DNA of 64,000 bases from Gillisella terrae (GTDB taxonomy: Bacteria > Pseudomonadota > Alphaproteobacteria > Rhizobiales > Rhizobiaceae). Below the pieces are notes generated by a model. The model did no database searches, was not told the origin of the DNA, and saw only the letters and a program-made list of their open reading frames with translations. Shown here in pieces: positions 8,685 through 18,752 of the stretch. The stretch lies in NCBI RefSeq assembly GCF_004801395.1, contig NZ_SSOA01000003.1, positions 248,001 to 312,000 of the forward strand, given 5' to 3'. How positions within the stretch are numbered: the first letter of the stretch is position 1; each line of letters opens with the position of its first letter. The position numbers were made by a program, and so were the translations under genes.

Positions 8685-10157
8685 TCAGTCCAGCTCGTGC
8701 CATGTGCGACCATCGCGCTCAATCAGCGCAATCGCCTGACTTGGACCCCAGGTGCCGGATGTGTAACCCTGTGCCTTCTGACCAATTTCTTCCCAGGCCT
8801 TCAGGATCGGATCGACCCAGTTCCATGCGGCTTCCACTTCGTCGCGGCGCATGAACAGCGTCTGGTTGGAGCGGATTACGTCCATCAACAGGCGCTCATA
8901 GGCATCGGGATTGCGCACGCCAAAGGATTCGGCAAAGCTCATATCCAGCGAGACATGGCGAAGGCGCATGCCACCTGGACCCGGATCTTTAATCATCAGC
9001 CATTGCTTCACCCCTTCATCGGGCTGCAAGCGAATGACCAGCTGATTGGCCTCAATGCGGCCAGCAGCTTCATCAAAGATTGAATGGGGGATTGGCTTGA
9101 ACTGAATGACGATTTCCGACATGCGGGCAGCCAAACGCTTGCCGGTGCGCAGGTAAAACGGCACACCCGCCCAGCGCCAATTGTTGATCTCGGTCTTGAT
9201 CGCCACAAAGGTTTCGGTATCGGATGCTGCTTCCAGCTCTTCGGTATAGCCCTTGACCGGGCCACCTGCCGAGGCGCCGGCCTTATACTGACCGCGCACG
9301 GTCATCTTCTCAACATTGGCAGCGGTGATAGGCTTGAGCGCGCGCAGCACTTTCAGTTTTTCATCGCGCAGCGCTTCCGAATTCATTGAGGATGGAGGCT
9401 CCATCGCCACAAGGCAAAGCAGCTGCAAAATGTGGTTTTGCACCATGTCGCGCAGCGCGCCAGCCTTGTCGTAATAGGTGACGCGGCCTTCAAGGCCGAC
9501 GGATTCGGCAACCGTGATCTGCACGTGATCAATATGGGCCGAGTTCCACAAAGGCTCATAGAGCGCATTGGCAAAGCGCAGCGCCATCAGGTTCTGCACG
9601 GTTTCCTTGCCGAGATAGTGGTCAATACGGAAGATCTGCTCTTCCTTGAAGGCCTTGCCAATGGTGTCATTGAGCACTTCAGCAGAGGCCAGATCGCGGC
9701 CAATCGGCTTTTCCACCACGATACGGGTGGTTTTGGTAATCAGCTTGTGATCGCGGATCTTGTCGGCAATATCGCCGAAGATGGAGGGGGAAACGGCCAG
9801 ATAAAAGGCGCGCACAATCTCTTTGCCGCTATCCAGCAGCTTTTTCAAAACATCCCAGCCCTTGTCGGACTTGGCATCCACCGAGACATAGTGCAGACGG
9901 GCGAGAAAGCGCTTCACTTCGCTCTCTTCCAGCTCGTCTTCTTTGAGGAATTCCTTCAAGGCCTTATGGGCAAATTCGCGATATTCGTCATCGGTCATTG
10001 GTGAGCGCGATGCGCCGATAATGCGGGTTGGTTCCGTCAATTGCCCGGCAAGCTGGCGATGGTAGAGCGCTGGCAAAAGCTTGCGTTCGGCAAGGTCCCC
10101 GGTGCCGCCAAAGACGACATAGTCAAACGGTTCGACAGGAATAATCTGGCTGCTCAT
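8685..10157 (-). CDS. zwf: Glucose-6-phosphate 1-dehydrogenase
   Basis: The 490-residue product oxidises glucose-6-phosphate with NADP+ and feeds the Entner-Doudoroff and pentose-phosphate routes. The N-terminal nucleotide-binding motif FGGTGDLAERKL and the substrate-binding active-site motif RIDHYLGKE are intact. Length is normal for the family. The ATG at 10157 is preferred; an in-frame GTG at 10172 is an alternative. It is the first gene of the zwf-pgl-edd group. The upstream 120 bases carry the promoter, with an AT-rich stretch at 10210-10240 that weakly resembles the family 1 palindrome. Confidence 0.96.
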   Translation of the reverse strand: MSSQIIPVEPFDYVVFGGTGDLAERKLLPALYHRQLAGQLTEPTRIIGASRSPMTDDEYREFAHKALKEFLKEDELEESEVKRFLARLHYVSVDAKSDKGWDVLKKLLDSGKEIVRAFYLAVSPSIFGDIADKIRDHKLITKTTRIVVEKPIGRDLASAEVLNDTIGKAFKEEQIFRIDHYLGKETVQNLMALRFANALYEPLWNSAHIDHVQITVAESVGLEGRVTYYDKAGALRDMVQNHILQLLCLVAMEPPSSMNSEALRDEKLKVLRALKPITAANVEKMTVRGQYKAGASAGGPVKGYTEELEAASDTETFVAIKTEINNWRWAGVPFYLRTGKRLAARMSEIVIQFKPIPHSIFDEAAGRIEANQLVIRLQPDEGVKQWLMIKDPGPGGMRLRHVSLDMSFAESFGVRNPDAYERLLMDVIRSNQTLFMRRDEVEAAWNWVDPILKAWEEIGQKAQGYTSGTWGPSQAIALIERDGRTWHELD

Positions 10158-10277
10158 AAGGGCATCTCTCACTTACGATGGTGCACGACGGGTCGCACGG
10201 TGTTGAGGGCTTTATATAATTCAATCGATTTAAAAATGCCAGTGGGTCTGATTATAAATCCTTCACCCCTGCATTTT

Positions 10278-11561
10278 TCAAAACCGGTCACGCAGGGCAT
10301 ACCAGCTAAGGGCCAGCACAAGAAGAGGCGATCTCAGCCATTGCCCACCGGGAAAGCGTGGAATTTTCAAGTCCTTGAACAGGTCGAGCTCGCTGCTTTC
10401 ACCCAAAACCGATTTGGCAAACAATGTACCGCAATAATTTGACAACATCACGCCATGGCCGGAAAAACCTGCAACAGAGATGACACCGGGCATGACTTCA
10501 CGCGCATAGGGTTGGCGGTTCATGGTGATGCCCACCGAGCCGCCCCAGGCATGGGTCATCTCAATGTCTTTCAAAGCCGGATAAAGCTCGGCAATCTGGC
10601 GGCGGATATGGCTGGAAATATCGCGGGGGCTATCCGCCGTATAAGCCTCACGCCCGCCAAACAGCAGCCGCCCATCACGGGTTTTGCGAAAATAACGCAC
10701 CACAAAGCGCGAATCCGCCACCGCTTCAGAGCCGGGAATAACCTTTGGAAATTGATCCAGCGGCACGGTGGCACCAATGAATGAGCGGATCGGCATGACA
10801 TGGGCGGCAGTCACAGGTTCAAGATTGCCAATATAGGCATTGGTGGCAATCAACACTTTGTCGGCGGTGATGGTGCCGTTCGGCGTTTCAATCATGGTTT
10901 TGCCGCCCGATTGGCGAATGCTTTGCGCCTTGGTCATTTCAAACAGCGACGCCCCGGCATCCTTTGCGGCCCTTGCCAATCCCACCAGCAATTTCAGCGG
11001 ATGGATATGGCCGGTGCCGACATCGCGGGTGCCGCAATAATAGCGGGTGGAGCCCAAACGGTCCGCTGTCTCTGCTTTATCCATGAAGCTCATGTGCGGA
11101 TAGCCAAACCGCTCGGTAAAGATCTCCACGCTTTTACGCACATGGTTTTCGGTGCCGCGCTTGTGCTCAACATTGAGCTGGCCGGGCATGAACTCCATGT
11201 CGATCTGGTGGTTACGGGCAAAATCCAGCACATAGGCTTTGGCATGTTCGGCCATGTCAAACAGGGCCTTGGCGCGCTCAAAGCCGAATTCGGCTTGCAT
11301 CTCTTCGGGATAAGCGCGCTGACCGGTGCCAAACTGGCCGCCATTGCGACCGGATGCGCCATCGCCAAACCGCCCGCCTTCGATCAGCACCACGCTGACA
11401 CCGGCCTTGGCCAGCGTGTAGGCTGCCTGCAAGCCGGTGTAGCCGCCGCCAATAATGGCGACGTCAGCCTTTCTTGATCCATCCATGGCCGGATATTCCG
11501 GCCGCTCACCAACACTTGCCTGATACCAGGACAGGCCGGGCGCAATCGGGCTTTGCCACAT
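10278..11561 (-). CDS. FAD-dependent amine oxidase, gamma-glutamylputrescine-oxidase-like
   Basis: The 427-residue product is a DAO-family flavoprotein. It has an N-terminal dinucleotide-binding fold (VAIIGGGYTGLQAAYTLAKAG, about 30-50) and the SGRNGGQFG motif typical of PuuB/OrdL proteins. A C-terminal GVISVAGFSGHGVMLS segment completes the FAD site. PuuB enzymes oxidise gamma-glutamylputrescine. The next gene upstream encodes a glutamine-synthetase-like ligase, the classic partner (PuuA), and a putrescine-type importer lies 17 kb away, so putrescine use is a reasonable inference. Other amine or N-methyl amino acid substrates are possible. Confidence 0.82.
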   Translation of the reverse strand: MWQSPIAPGLSWYQASVGERPEYPAMDGSRKADVAIIGGGYTGLQAAYTLAKAGVSVVLIEGGRFGDGASGRNGGQFGTGQRAYPEEMQAEFGFERAKALFDMAEHAKAYVLDFARNHQIDMEFMPGQLNVEHKRGTENHVRKSVEIFTERFGYPHMSFMDKAETADRLGSTRYYCGTRDVGTGHIHPLKLLVGLARAAKDAGASLFEMTKAQSIRQSGGKTMIETPNGTITADKVLIATNAYIGNLEPVTAAHVMPIRSFIGATVPLDQFPKVIPGSEAVADSRFVVRYFRKTRDGRLLFGGREAYTADSPRDISSHIRRQIAELYPALKDIEMTHAWGGSVGITMNRQPYAREVMPGVISVAGFSGHGVMLSNYCGTLFAKSVLGESSELDLFKDLKIPRFPGGQWLRSPLLVLALSWYALRDRF

Positions 11562-11616
11562 GGGAGGCTCCTTATTTAATTTCGGGTTGATGGATGGCTA
11601 TCGTTTTCATGTGAGG

Positions 11617-11687
11617 TTACCCCCCTCTGGCTTGCCAGCCATCTCCCCCTCAAGGGGGGAGATGCCCGGCAGGGCAGAGGGGGGTAA
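11617..11687. repeat. Dispersed palindrome, family 3 (compact copy)
   Basis: Outer arms TTACCCCCCTCTG (11617-11629) and CAGAGGGGGGTAA (11675-11687) are perfect over 13 bases. An inner hairpin CATCTCCCCC with GGGGGGAGATG sits inside. A longer copy with the same outer arms lies at 22444-22575. It separates two genes of the same strand and would form a strong RNA hairpin in their transcript. Confidence 0.75.
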
Positions 11688-11707
11688 CTTCCGCACCCAC
11701 GTTAGTT

Positions 11708-13144
11708 CTAAACATTCAAAAGCAAAAACTCCCGCTCCCAGGGGCTGATCACCTGCATGAAGGTTTCAAACTCACCGCGCTTGACGCCTGCGTAGATGTC
11801 AATGAAACCCTGACTGAAGACGGTGGCAAAATCGGGCTCGGCTTCGAGCAGGGCGACGGCTTCCAGCAAACCGCGTGGCAGCTCGATGGAGCCTTCATTG
11901 GCGGAATCGTAAGTCGGCTCGGTTGGCTCAATGGCATTGCAAATTCCTAAATATCCGCAGCCCAGCGATGCCGCCAGAGCGAGGTAGGGATTGGCATCCG
12001 AGCTTGGCAGGCGGTTTTCCACACGGCGCGCGCCCGCATCCGATACCGGCACACGGAAAGCCGTGGTGCGATTATCATAGCCCCAGGCATTGTTGACCGG
12101 GCAGGCCATATCGGGGGTCAGGCGGCGATAGGAGTTGACGTAAGGGGCCATCATCACCAGCGCGCTTGGCACATATTTCTGCATGCCGCCGATGAAGTGG
12201 AAAAACTCTTTCGATGGTGAGCCATCCGGGTTGGAGAAGATGTTTTTGCCTGTGTCCTTATCGACCACCGATTGGTGAATATGCATGGCCGAGCCGGGCT
12301 GTCCCTGCATGGGCTTGGCCATGAAGGTCGCATAAATCCCATGCTTCAATGCTGCTTCACGAATGGTGCGCTTGAACAGAAACACCTGATCGGCAAGCTC
12401 AATCGGGTCACCATGGCGCAGGTTGATTTCCAGCTGGGCCGGGCCTTCTTCATGGATCAGCGTGTCAATTTCCAGCCCTTGGGCGGCCGAGAAATGATAG
12501 ATATCGTCAATCAACTCGTCGAATTCATTGATGGCGGCAATCGAATAGCCCTGACCACCCACAATCGAGCGGCCCGAGCGTCCTTTGGGCGGATGCAGCG
12601 GATAATCGGGGTCGTCATTGACGGCAACCAGATAGAACTCGATTTCCGGTGCCACCACCGGCTTCCAGCCCTTTTCCTCATAGAGCGACAACACGTTTTT
12701 CAACACATTGCGCGGCGTGTAGCTGACGTTTTCGCCCTCGGTGCCGACAATGTCGCAAATCACCTGGGCGGTGGGGTCGGTTTCCCATGGCACGACGGAA
12801 AGCGTGGAAAGATCGGGTACCAGTTTGATGTCGCTATCGCGGGAATCATAGCGGAAGTTGCCGGTTTCTTCGGGATATTCGCCTGAAATCGTGTGGCGAT
12901 AGAGCGCCGATGGCAGTGCCAGCGAGGTATTGCTGGTGAATTTCGAGGTGGGCATCATCTTGCCGCGCGGCACACCGGCCAGATCGGGCGTGATGCACTC
13001 AATATCCTCAATACCACGGCTGCGAAGCCAGACTGCGGCTTCTTTCCAGCTGCTGACGCCACGGGTTGCACTGATGTCTGGTGGAATGCTTGCTTTTTTG
13101 GATGCCGCGCCTTTGGGTCTGAGCATTGTTTTCTTTGCAGGCAT
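11708..13144 (-). CDS. Glutamine-synthetase family ligase, gamma-glutamylputrescine-synthetase-like
   Basis: The 478-residue product has the full glutamine synthetase fold. Metal/ATP-site segments seen are VVAPEIEFYLV, EGPAQLEINLRHGDP and GSAMHIHQSV, and a C-terminal SDANPYLALAASLGCGYLGI region follows. In order and length it resembles PuuA-type or GlnA-like enzymes rather than the housekeeping GlnA. The neighbouring oxidase gene suggests ligation of glutamate to putrescine or another amine. The ribosome site is weak. The two genes are 146 bases apart with a family 3 palindrome between them, which may set their relative expression. The precise amine is inferred, not shown. Confidence 0.82.
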   Translation of the reverse strand: MPAKKTMLRPKGAASKKASIPPDISATRGVSSWKEAAVWLRSRGIEDIECITPDLAGVPRGKMMPTSKFTSNTSLALPSALYRHTISGEYPEETGNFRYDSRDSDIKLVPDLSTLSVVPWETDPTAQVICDIVGTEGENVSYTPRNVLKNVLSLYEEKGWKPVVAPEIEFYLVAVNDDPDYPLHPPKGRSGRSIVGGQGYSIAAINEFDELIDDIYHFSAAQGLEIDTLIHEEGPAQLEINLRHGDPIELADQVFLFKRTIREAALKHGIYATFMAKPMQGQPGSAMHIHQSVVDKDTGKNIFSNPDGSPSKEFFHFIGGMQKYVPSALVMMAPYVNSYRRLTPDMACPVNNAWGYDNRTTAFRVPVSDAGARRVENRLPSSDANPYLALAASLGCGYLGICNAIEPTEPTYDSANEGSIELPRGLLEAVALLEAEPDFATVFSQGFIDIYAGVKRGEFETFMQVISPWEREFLLLNV

Positions 13145-13250
13145 GTTTCACCGGTTTTTGTTGCAGGTAGCCTTATCATATCGCTCTAAAAGCAATTGGC
13201 GAGAGGCAAAGCGCGATTGACAGCGTAATCTATATGGAAAAGAGAGAGGT

Positions 13251-14453
13251 TTGATTGGACAGGAGCAGGTTTTGAGCAAAACAGTCGATGTGGTGATTAT
13301 CGGGGCCGGTGCCGCGGGCATGATGGCGGCCATTCGGGCCGGTCAGCGTGGGCGGCGGGTGTTGGTGCTGGATCACGCCAAGGCTCCCGGTGAGAAAATC
13401 CGCATCTCCGGCGGCGGACGCTGTAACTTTACCAATATCCACGCCGGACCGAAAAACTATCTCTCCGCCAATCCGCATTTTGCCAAATCCGCCTTGGCGC
13501 GGTTTACCCCGCAGGATTTTCTGGCGATGGTGGAGGCGCATAAGATCGGGTGGCACGAAAAGACTCTGGGCCAATTGTTTTGCGATGACAGCGCCAAAGA
13601 TATTATTCGCATGCTGCTTGAAGAAATGAAGGCTGCCAACGTCAAACTGCAATTGCAGACCGAGATTGAGGCGGTACGCAAAACCGGCGACGGCTTTGAT
13701 ATTGTGACCAATCAAGGCGCATTTGCCTGCCAATCGGTGATCATTGCCACGGGCGGCAAATCCATTCCGAAAATGGGTGCCACTGGCTTTGCCTATAAAA
13801 TTGCCGAGCAATTTGGCCTCTCTCTGATCGAGACCCGGCCCGGACTGGTACCGCTAACCTTGGAGCCGGGGCTGTTGGGCGAGCTTGCAGTGCTTGCTGG
13901 GGTGGCTGTTGATGCCTCGATCAGCCATGGGAAAACGGCGTTTGACGAGGCTTTGCTGTTTACCCATCGGGGTTTAAGCGGGCCAGCCATCTTGCAAATT
14001 TCATCTTACTGGCGCGAGGGCGATCATATTACCCTGTCGCTTCAGCCTGACACCGATTTTCTGGGCATTCTCAAAACGGCGAAGCGTGACAATGGCCGTC
14101 AGGCGGTGCAAACCGTGCTTTCAGGGCATCTTCCAAAACGGCTGGCGCAATATTGTGTCGAGCGAGCAGGGATCACAAAGCCACTGGCCGATCTCTCTGA
14201 TAAAGCCCTGATAGGCTTAGTGGAATCCTTGCAAAAATGGGTTTTGAAACCAGCCGGATCAGAAGGCTATCGCACGGCAGAAGTCACGCTTGGTGGTGTC
14301 GATACCAAGGATCTGGAGTCCAAAACCATGCAGGCCAAAACCGTTCCCGGCCTTTATTTCATTGGTGAAGCGGTGGATGTCACTGGCTGGCTGGGAGGCT
14401 ATAATTTTCAATGGGCCTGGGCATCCGGCCATGCGGCAGGGCTGGCGGCATAA
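13251..14453 (+). CDS. YhiN/HI0933-family FAD/NAD(P)-binding flavoprotein
   Basis: The ~400-residue product has an N-terminal FAD-binding motif (DVVIIGAGAAGMMAAIRAG), then the family-specific RISGGGRCNFTN segment, and ends with EAVDVTGWLGGYNFQWAWASG, the C-terminal signature of the HI0933 family. The biochemical role of the family is unknown; members look like NAD(P)H-linked flavin reductases or dehydrogenases. No ATG start fits: a TTG at 13251 (GAGAGAGG upstream) or a TTG at 13272 (AGGAG six bases upstream) must be used, and the second gives a start just before the FAD motif. It is divergent from the glutamine-synthetase-like gene. Confidence 0.85.
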   Translation: MIGQEQVLSKTVDVVIIGAGAAGMMAAIRAGQRGRRVLVLDHAKAPGEKIRISGGGRCNFTNIHAGPKNYLSANPHFAKSALARFTPQDFLAMVEAHKIGWHEKTLGQLFCDDSAKDIIRMLLEEMKAANVKLQLQTEIEAVRKTGDGFDIVTNQGAFACQSVIIATGGKSIPKMGATGFAYKIAEQFGLSLIETRPGLVPLTLEPGLLGELAVLAGVAVDASISHGKTAFDEALLFTHRGLSGPAILQISSYWREGDHITLSLQPDTDFLGILKTAKRDNGRQAVQTVLSGHLPKRLAQYCVERAGITKPLADLSDKALIGLVESLQKWVLKPAGSEGYRTAEVTLGGVDTKDLESKTMQAKTVPGLYFIGEAVDVTGWLGGYNFQWAWASGHAAGLAA

Positions 14454-14670
14454 TTTGGATTTTGTAAACTATATTTCAGCATGGCGGGCAATGTTTGCGC
14501 TGACCTCACTTTCACCACGATTTCTTTCAACAGTTGTTAATATGACTGGCCCATCGTGATGTCACACAAACGTCTTTTTCTTTTACAGAGGAAGCCTTTT
14601 GAGGTTAGGATCGGCCTATGGGATTGATTCCCAACCCAGCTTCTGGGTTAACTTTTGGAAAGTGCTGCCA

Positions 14671-14817
14671 ATGAACAGACAAGTCCGGAAGCCTCGCGCC
14701 ATTGCCATTGCGAAAGCGCGTGAAGATCAGAACAAAATCATTGTCCGCACTGCGGCCCTCGGACTTGCGGCAAGCTTTCTTGGCTATGGATTAATGGCCC
14801 TCGGCTTTTTGGGGTGA
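14671..14817 (+). CDS. Small single-span membrane protein
   Basis: A 48-residue peptide with a basic N-terminal half rich in Lys/Arg/Ala, then one hydrophobic span (about 30-46) ending in Leu-Gly. A plausible ribosome site (GGAAAG) precedes the ATG at 14671. An ATG further upstream at 14599 would add 24 residues with no hydrophobic or charged pattern. No family is recognised. The arrangement of positive charges before a single span would put the N-terminus in the cytoplasm. It could be a genuine small protein, but coding evidence is only moderate. Confidence 0.4.
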   Translation: MNRQVRKPRAIAIAKAREDQNKIIVRTAALGLAASFLGYGLMALGFLG

Positions 14818-15138
14818 AGCGCCTTTTCCGCGCAATCAATCTCATTGACATTTTCCAGGCGCGCCGCACCCTTGGAAAGGACGCGCTTGCGTAAAATTGA
14901 TAATACGCCTCCTCTGTCTCAAGGGGCTTTGAGCGGCTGAATGTCTGCTGTGCGGCAAGCATTCCTATAAAATCCATCATGATAACCTCGGCAGCACTGT
15001 GTTTTACCAAGCGCAGAAAGAACGCTGTAACACTTTTAATCTGCTGCATAATTGCTTCATTATGCAGCGGTGATGAGGTGAGTTTAGTTTTTCATTTTTG
15101 ATGGATATACGAGGGATATTGCACTATATTTTTCAATT
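14818..15138. other. Gap upstream of a LysR gene, with a doubtful minus-strand frame
   Basis: A 103-codon minus-strand frame (14738-15049) crosses this gap. It starts inside a family 1 repeat, whose ATGCAGCAGATTAAAAG arm supplies the start, and it overlaps the small plus-strand gene. I see no family resemblance and treat it as a probable artefact. The remainder holds the repeat and an AT-rich stretch (15085-15138) next to the LysR start. Confidence 0.4.
15011..15068 (-). repeat. Dispersed palindrome, family 1 (core-deleted copy)
   Basis: Perfect ten-base arms (15043-15052 with 15059-15068, GCTGCATAAT type) close a six-base loop. On the minus strand they are followed by the AGATTAAAAGTGTTACAGCG arm. 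Compared with the copy at 20213, the inner CCTTAAATCG stem is gone, leaving only the outer pairing. Confidence 0.75.
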
Positions 15139-16002
15139 ATGAAAAACATATCCTGGGATAGCTATCAGCTTTTTATCAAAGTCGCCAACGCTGGCGGTTT
15201 GAGCGCGGCGCAGGCGGCAAGCGGTTTAAGCCCGGCCACCTTGAGCAGGCGCATGCTGACGCTGGAACAACAGCTGGGCAGAAGCCTGTTCGACCGCAGC
15301 CAGACCGGTTATGCGCTGACACGCGACGGGCGCGCCCTTCTGGAACATCTGAAATCCTTCGAGTCAGCTGAGAGGGCTGTGGACATCTGGAGCCAAAACA
15401 CCAGCGCTCCGGCTCTGGTGCGCATTACAGTCGGCACTTGGATCGCCTGGTTCATGGCGAAAGATTTTGCCCGCATCCAAAAAGAGCAGGATAATGTCCG
15501 CATAGAATTATGCGTGACGGAAGAGCGCGCCGCTCTTGCGCATCGAGAAGCCGATATCGGCATTCGTGCTGTGGAGCCTCAGGAACTCAATCTGACGAAA
15601 ACGCTGCTGGGCGAGGTGGCCTATTGCGCTTATTGCCACCGCAATGTCAGCGACTGGCAGCATTTGCCCTGGCTTGCCGTTTTGCCCCATCACGCCATTT
15701 CCGCCTATCTGCGCTGGCCCCATGAGCATTGTGCCGGGCAGATCACGGTGATGGTCAATCGGCCTCGTTCCTTGATGGACCTGGCCATTGCCGGGGCCGG
15801 GCGCGTGGTTCTGCCGTGTTTTGTCGGGGATCACGATCCGAATTTGCAGCGCGTAGGGGATGAAATTGTTGCATTGCGCCACAGACAATGGCTGGTGACC
15901 CATAATGATGACCGCCACCGAGCGGAAGTTCGCCTACTTTCCAAACGAATAGTGGGTTTGATCAAGGCGCAATCCGATATTTTCCGGGGAAGAAGCGCCT
16001 GA
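15139..16002 (+). CDS. LysR-family transcriptional regulator
   Basis: The 287-residue product has an N-terminal winged helix-turn-helix (about 5-65, with SAAQAASGLSPATLSRRMLTLEQQLG) and a substrate-binding-like C-terminal domain. Its effector and targets are unknown. No divergent structural gene is adjacent: the left neighbour is a small membrane protein gene and the right a chemoreceptor, so the usual clue to the regulon is missing. The effector domain is shorter and more Trp/His-rich than in most family members. The gene is flanked upstream by a family 1 palindrome. Confidence 0.88.
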   Translation: MKNISWDSYQLFIKVANAGGLSAAQAASGLSPATLSRRMLTLEQQLGRSLFDRSQTGYALTRDGRALLEHLKSFESAERAVDIWSQNTSAPALVRITVGTWIAWFMAKDFARIQKEQDNVRIELCVTEERAALAHREADIGIRAVEPQELNLTKTLLGEVAYCAYCHRNVSDWQHLPWLAVLPHHAISAYLRWPHEHCAGQITVMVNRPRSLMDLAIAGAGRVVLPCFVGDHDPNLQRVGDEIVALRHRQWLVTHNDDRHRAEVRLLSKRIVGLIKAQSDIFRGRSA

Positions 16003-16153
16003 ATTTCTAAACTCAGGCCCTCCGAGCTTTATCCCTCTAAATCTAGGGAAGCTCTTTAGACTTTTTTTAGGTGCATATGCGACAAATTAGAGGCGGAATA
16101 TTGTTTTTATTTAAGTAATATACGTTTCGCCACAATGTCTGTGGGGTACTGCT

Positions 16154-18685
16154 ATGTTTTTTGATCGTCTTCTGTCTCGCTGGAATATTCAGACGAAAGT
16201 TCTGGTTTTCATTGTGCCTTTTGTTTTGAGCATCAGCACGGTCGGGCTTGCGGGGTTTTACGCCTCCCGTATTCTGCAAAATCAGATGGAAGTGTCCAAG
16301 ACTGTCGTTGAGACATTGGGCGGTTTCAAAAACGTCTATGCCGCCATGACTGAATTTCTCCAGCGCACGACAGCGGAGAATAAATCGGCGCTGGACAGCA
16401 AGATCAGTGACCAGCTTGGCCAATTGAAAGCCGCGCGCGCAAATCTTGACGACGGCGATGGCCGCACACAGATTGATGCTGCCATTGCCGGAACCGAGGC
16501 CATTGCAAGCCGCGTAGATCAATTGTGGAAGCTCAACCACGATGAGCTGGAGTTGCGCACCACAATCGAGACGCAGACCGACCAGCTTGCAACACAGAAA
16601 AACGATTTGCTGGCCTTTGCCACCAAGCTGCGCGAGTCGCTGGCGGGGGATGAGAGCAAGGCCAAGACCATGCTGTTCCAGTCTGAAGAATTGATCAAGG
16701 GGGCCGACTTCATCTCGGAAGTGGTGGCCAGTTTCAATTCCGCAGAAACGCCCGATGCAAAAATGGCTGGCCTCAAGAGCCAGATGAATGAGTTGAAGGC
16801 TGTGGGGGCCTATATTGTCGCCGATTTGCCGTATAGCCGCAAAAACATCGGTGATATGCTGACGGAAAACATCAAGCAATTGGCTGGGCTGGTCGAGCAG
16901 GGTGATGCCTCTGACGCCACCATGGCCTCTATTGATCAAACCATCAACCTGTTGCGGCCGGTGTCGGTGCGCTTGCAGGGCGCAACCATTATCAAGGCGC
17001 GCGAAGCGTCCAAGCTGTTTGTGTCGCTGAACCAGCCCATCGCAGAAGCAACAACGCTGTTGAACTCCACCCGCCAGACAGTGGATATTGCTGATGGTGT
17101 CGAGCTGAGAAGTTCGCGCTTTTTGGCGGCTCCTTCAGGCGAGAACATGCAGAAGCTTCAAGCTGCCCTTGGTGGCTTGGCACGTCGTGCCGATGCCAGT
17201 GCAAAAAGTTCAACCGTTCCTGCGGAACTCAAGGCCAAATTGACAGCCATCAGTCCATTGACGCAAGCGATGGGCGAGAATGCGAGAAAACTGACTGCCA
17301 TTACCACCAGCCGTATTAACGCCTTTCAGTTGGCCTCAGCCGATATCAATTCGATCTGGTCGAAATTGACCGATTTTGCCGCATCCCGGCAGCAGGCCGC
17401 CGAGCTTGATCGTCAATCTGCAAACACGTTCTCTGTAACTGCCACGCTGATCGGTCTTCTCGTTGCGGTGATTGCTGCTTTTGGTCTGATCTCGACCTTC
17501 AAGGGGCCTTTGACCCGCATCACCAACGCCATGCGCCAACTGGCGTCTGGCGATCTCGAGGTGGTGGTTGAAGGCGGCAAGCGTCCCGATGAAATTGGCG
17601 ATATGGCGAGGGCACTCGGCGTGTTTAAAGACAATGCTGTTGCCAAAATTCGTGCGGAGGCCGAGGGCGAACAGATGCGTGCCGAAAGTGAGGCAGAGCG
17701 CGCCCGCAATGATGCCGAAAAGCAGAAGGCAGAGCAGGATGTGCAATTTGCTGTGGCAGAGCTGGCGTCGGGGCTGGAGCGTTTGGCCAATGGTGACGTT
17801 TCCAACACGCTGGATCGTCCGTTTGCAGGCCAGATGGATCAGTTGCGCTCCGACTTTAACCGCTCGCTGAATCGGCTCAAAGAAACCATTAGCCTCATTC
17901 AGGGCAATGTCACCGCCATTCAAGGCAATGTGCAGCAGATGGCATCCTCGACCGATGATCTGTCGCGCCGCACTGAAACACAGGCCGCATCGCTGGAAGA
18001 AACCGCCGCTGCCGTGAACGAAGTCACCTCCAACGTCCGTCAGGCCGCGGAGAAGGCGCGCGAGGTTAATGCCATTGTTGGCGAAACCCGCGTCAATGCC
18101 GAGAAATCGGCAGTGGTGGTGGGCAACGCCGTTTCGGCCATGGGCCGCATTGAAGATGCGTCCAAGAAGATCGAGCAGATCATTAGCGTGATTGAGGAAA
18201 TCGCCTTCCAGACCAATCTTTTGGCACTCAACGCAGGCGTTGAGGCGGCCCGCGCTGGTGAAGCTGGCAAGGGCTTTGCGGTGGTTGCCCAGGAAGTGCG
18301 TGAACTTGCGCAACGCTCTGGCAATGCTGCAAAGGACATCAAGACGCTGATCACCACATCATCGGAAGAAGTCAACGCGGGCTCCAAGCTGGTGCAAGAA
18401 ACCGGGGCGGCACTGACCGTGATCAGCCAGCAGATTGCTACCATCAGCGCCCATGTGGAAGGCATTGCCAGCGCCAGCCGCGACCAATCGGCAGCGCTTG
18501 GCGAAGTCAACGGTGCCGTTGGCCAGATGGACAGCCTGACCCAGCAAAACGCTGCCATGGTGGAAGAAACCTCTGCTGCCAGCCGCCAGCTGGCCGACGA
18601 GGCCGACCAGCTTGTCAGCCTGTTGCAACAGTTCCGCATCGACGATGTGCCGCAGCAGATCACGCGGCGGGAATGGGCGGCTTAA
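16154..18685 (+). CDS. Methyl-accepting chemotaxis protein, large periplasmic helical sensor
   Basis: The 843-residue product has a first membrane span at about 15-37, a periplasmic region of ~380 residues predicted mostly helical (consistent with a tandem four-helix-bundle sensor), and a second span near 425-445. A HAMP domain and a second HAMP-like region follow, then the signalling domain with the conserved tip sequence [20 protein letters not shown]. It relays chemoeffector signals to the CheA kinase. The C-terminus (RREWAA) does not fit the CheR-tether consensus. A 13-base-stem terminator follows, so it is monocistronic. The ligand is unknown. Confidence 0.9.
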   Translation: MFFDRLLSRWNIQTKVLVFIVPFVLSISTVGLAGFYASRILQNQMEVSKTVVETLGGFKNVYAAMTEFLQRTTAENKSALDSKISDQLGQLKAARANLDDGDGRTQIDAAIAGTEAIASRVDQLWKLNHDELELRTTIETQTDQLATQKNDLLAFATKLRESLAGDESKAKTMLFQSEELIKGADFISEVVASFNSAETPDAKMAGLKSQMNELKAVGAYIVADLPYSRKNIGDMLTENIKQLAGLVEQGDASDATMASIDQTINLLRPVSVRLQGATIIKAREASKLFVSLNQPIAEATTLLNSTRQTVDIADGVELRSSRFLAAPSGENMQKLQAALGGLARRADASAKSSTVPAELKAKLTAISPLTQAMGENARKLTAITTSRINAFQLASADINSIWSKLTDFAASRQQAAELDRQSANTFSVTATLIGLLVAVIAAFGLISTFKGPLTRITNAMRQLASGDLEVVVEGGKRPDEIGDMARALGVFKDNAVAKIRAEAEGEQMRAESEAERARNDAEKQKAEQDVQFAVAELASGLERLANGDVSNTLDRPFAGQMDQLRSDFNRSLNRLKETISLIQGNVTAIQGNVQQMASSTDDLSRRTETQAASLEETAAAVNEVTSNVRQAAEKAREVNAIVGETRVNAEKSAVVVGNAVSAMGRIEDASKKIEQIISVIEEIAFQTNLLALNAGVEAARAGEAGKGFAVVAQEVRELAQRSGNAAKDIKTLITTSSEEVNAGSKLVQETGAALTVISQQIATISAHVEGIASASRDQSAALGEVNGAVGQMDSLTQQNAAMVEETSAASRQLADEADQLVSLLQQFRIDDVPQQITRREWAA

Positions 18686-18708
18686 CCACGCCTTTATCGC
18701 AAAGCTTG

Positions 18709-18742
18709 AACGCCCTTGTGACGTCTCACAAGGGCGTTTTTG
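18709..18742 (+). terminator. Rho-independent terminator after the chemoreceptor gene
   Basis: A perfect 13-base stem (18709-18721 with 18726-18738) closes a CGTC loop and runs into a T-rich tail. It begins 24 bases after the chemoreceptor stop and also faces the convergent regulator gene ending at 18753. Confidence 0.9.
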
Positions 18743-18752
18743 TTGCAATTGC

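Noticed and set aside
14738-15049. 103-codon minus-strand frame beginning MQQIKSV
   Set aside because: The start codon and first ~12 codons are the arm of a family 1 repeat, and the rest overlaps a small gene. It could be a chance frame; left unannotated.
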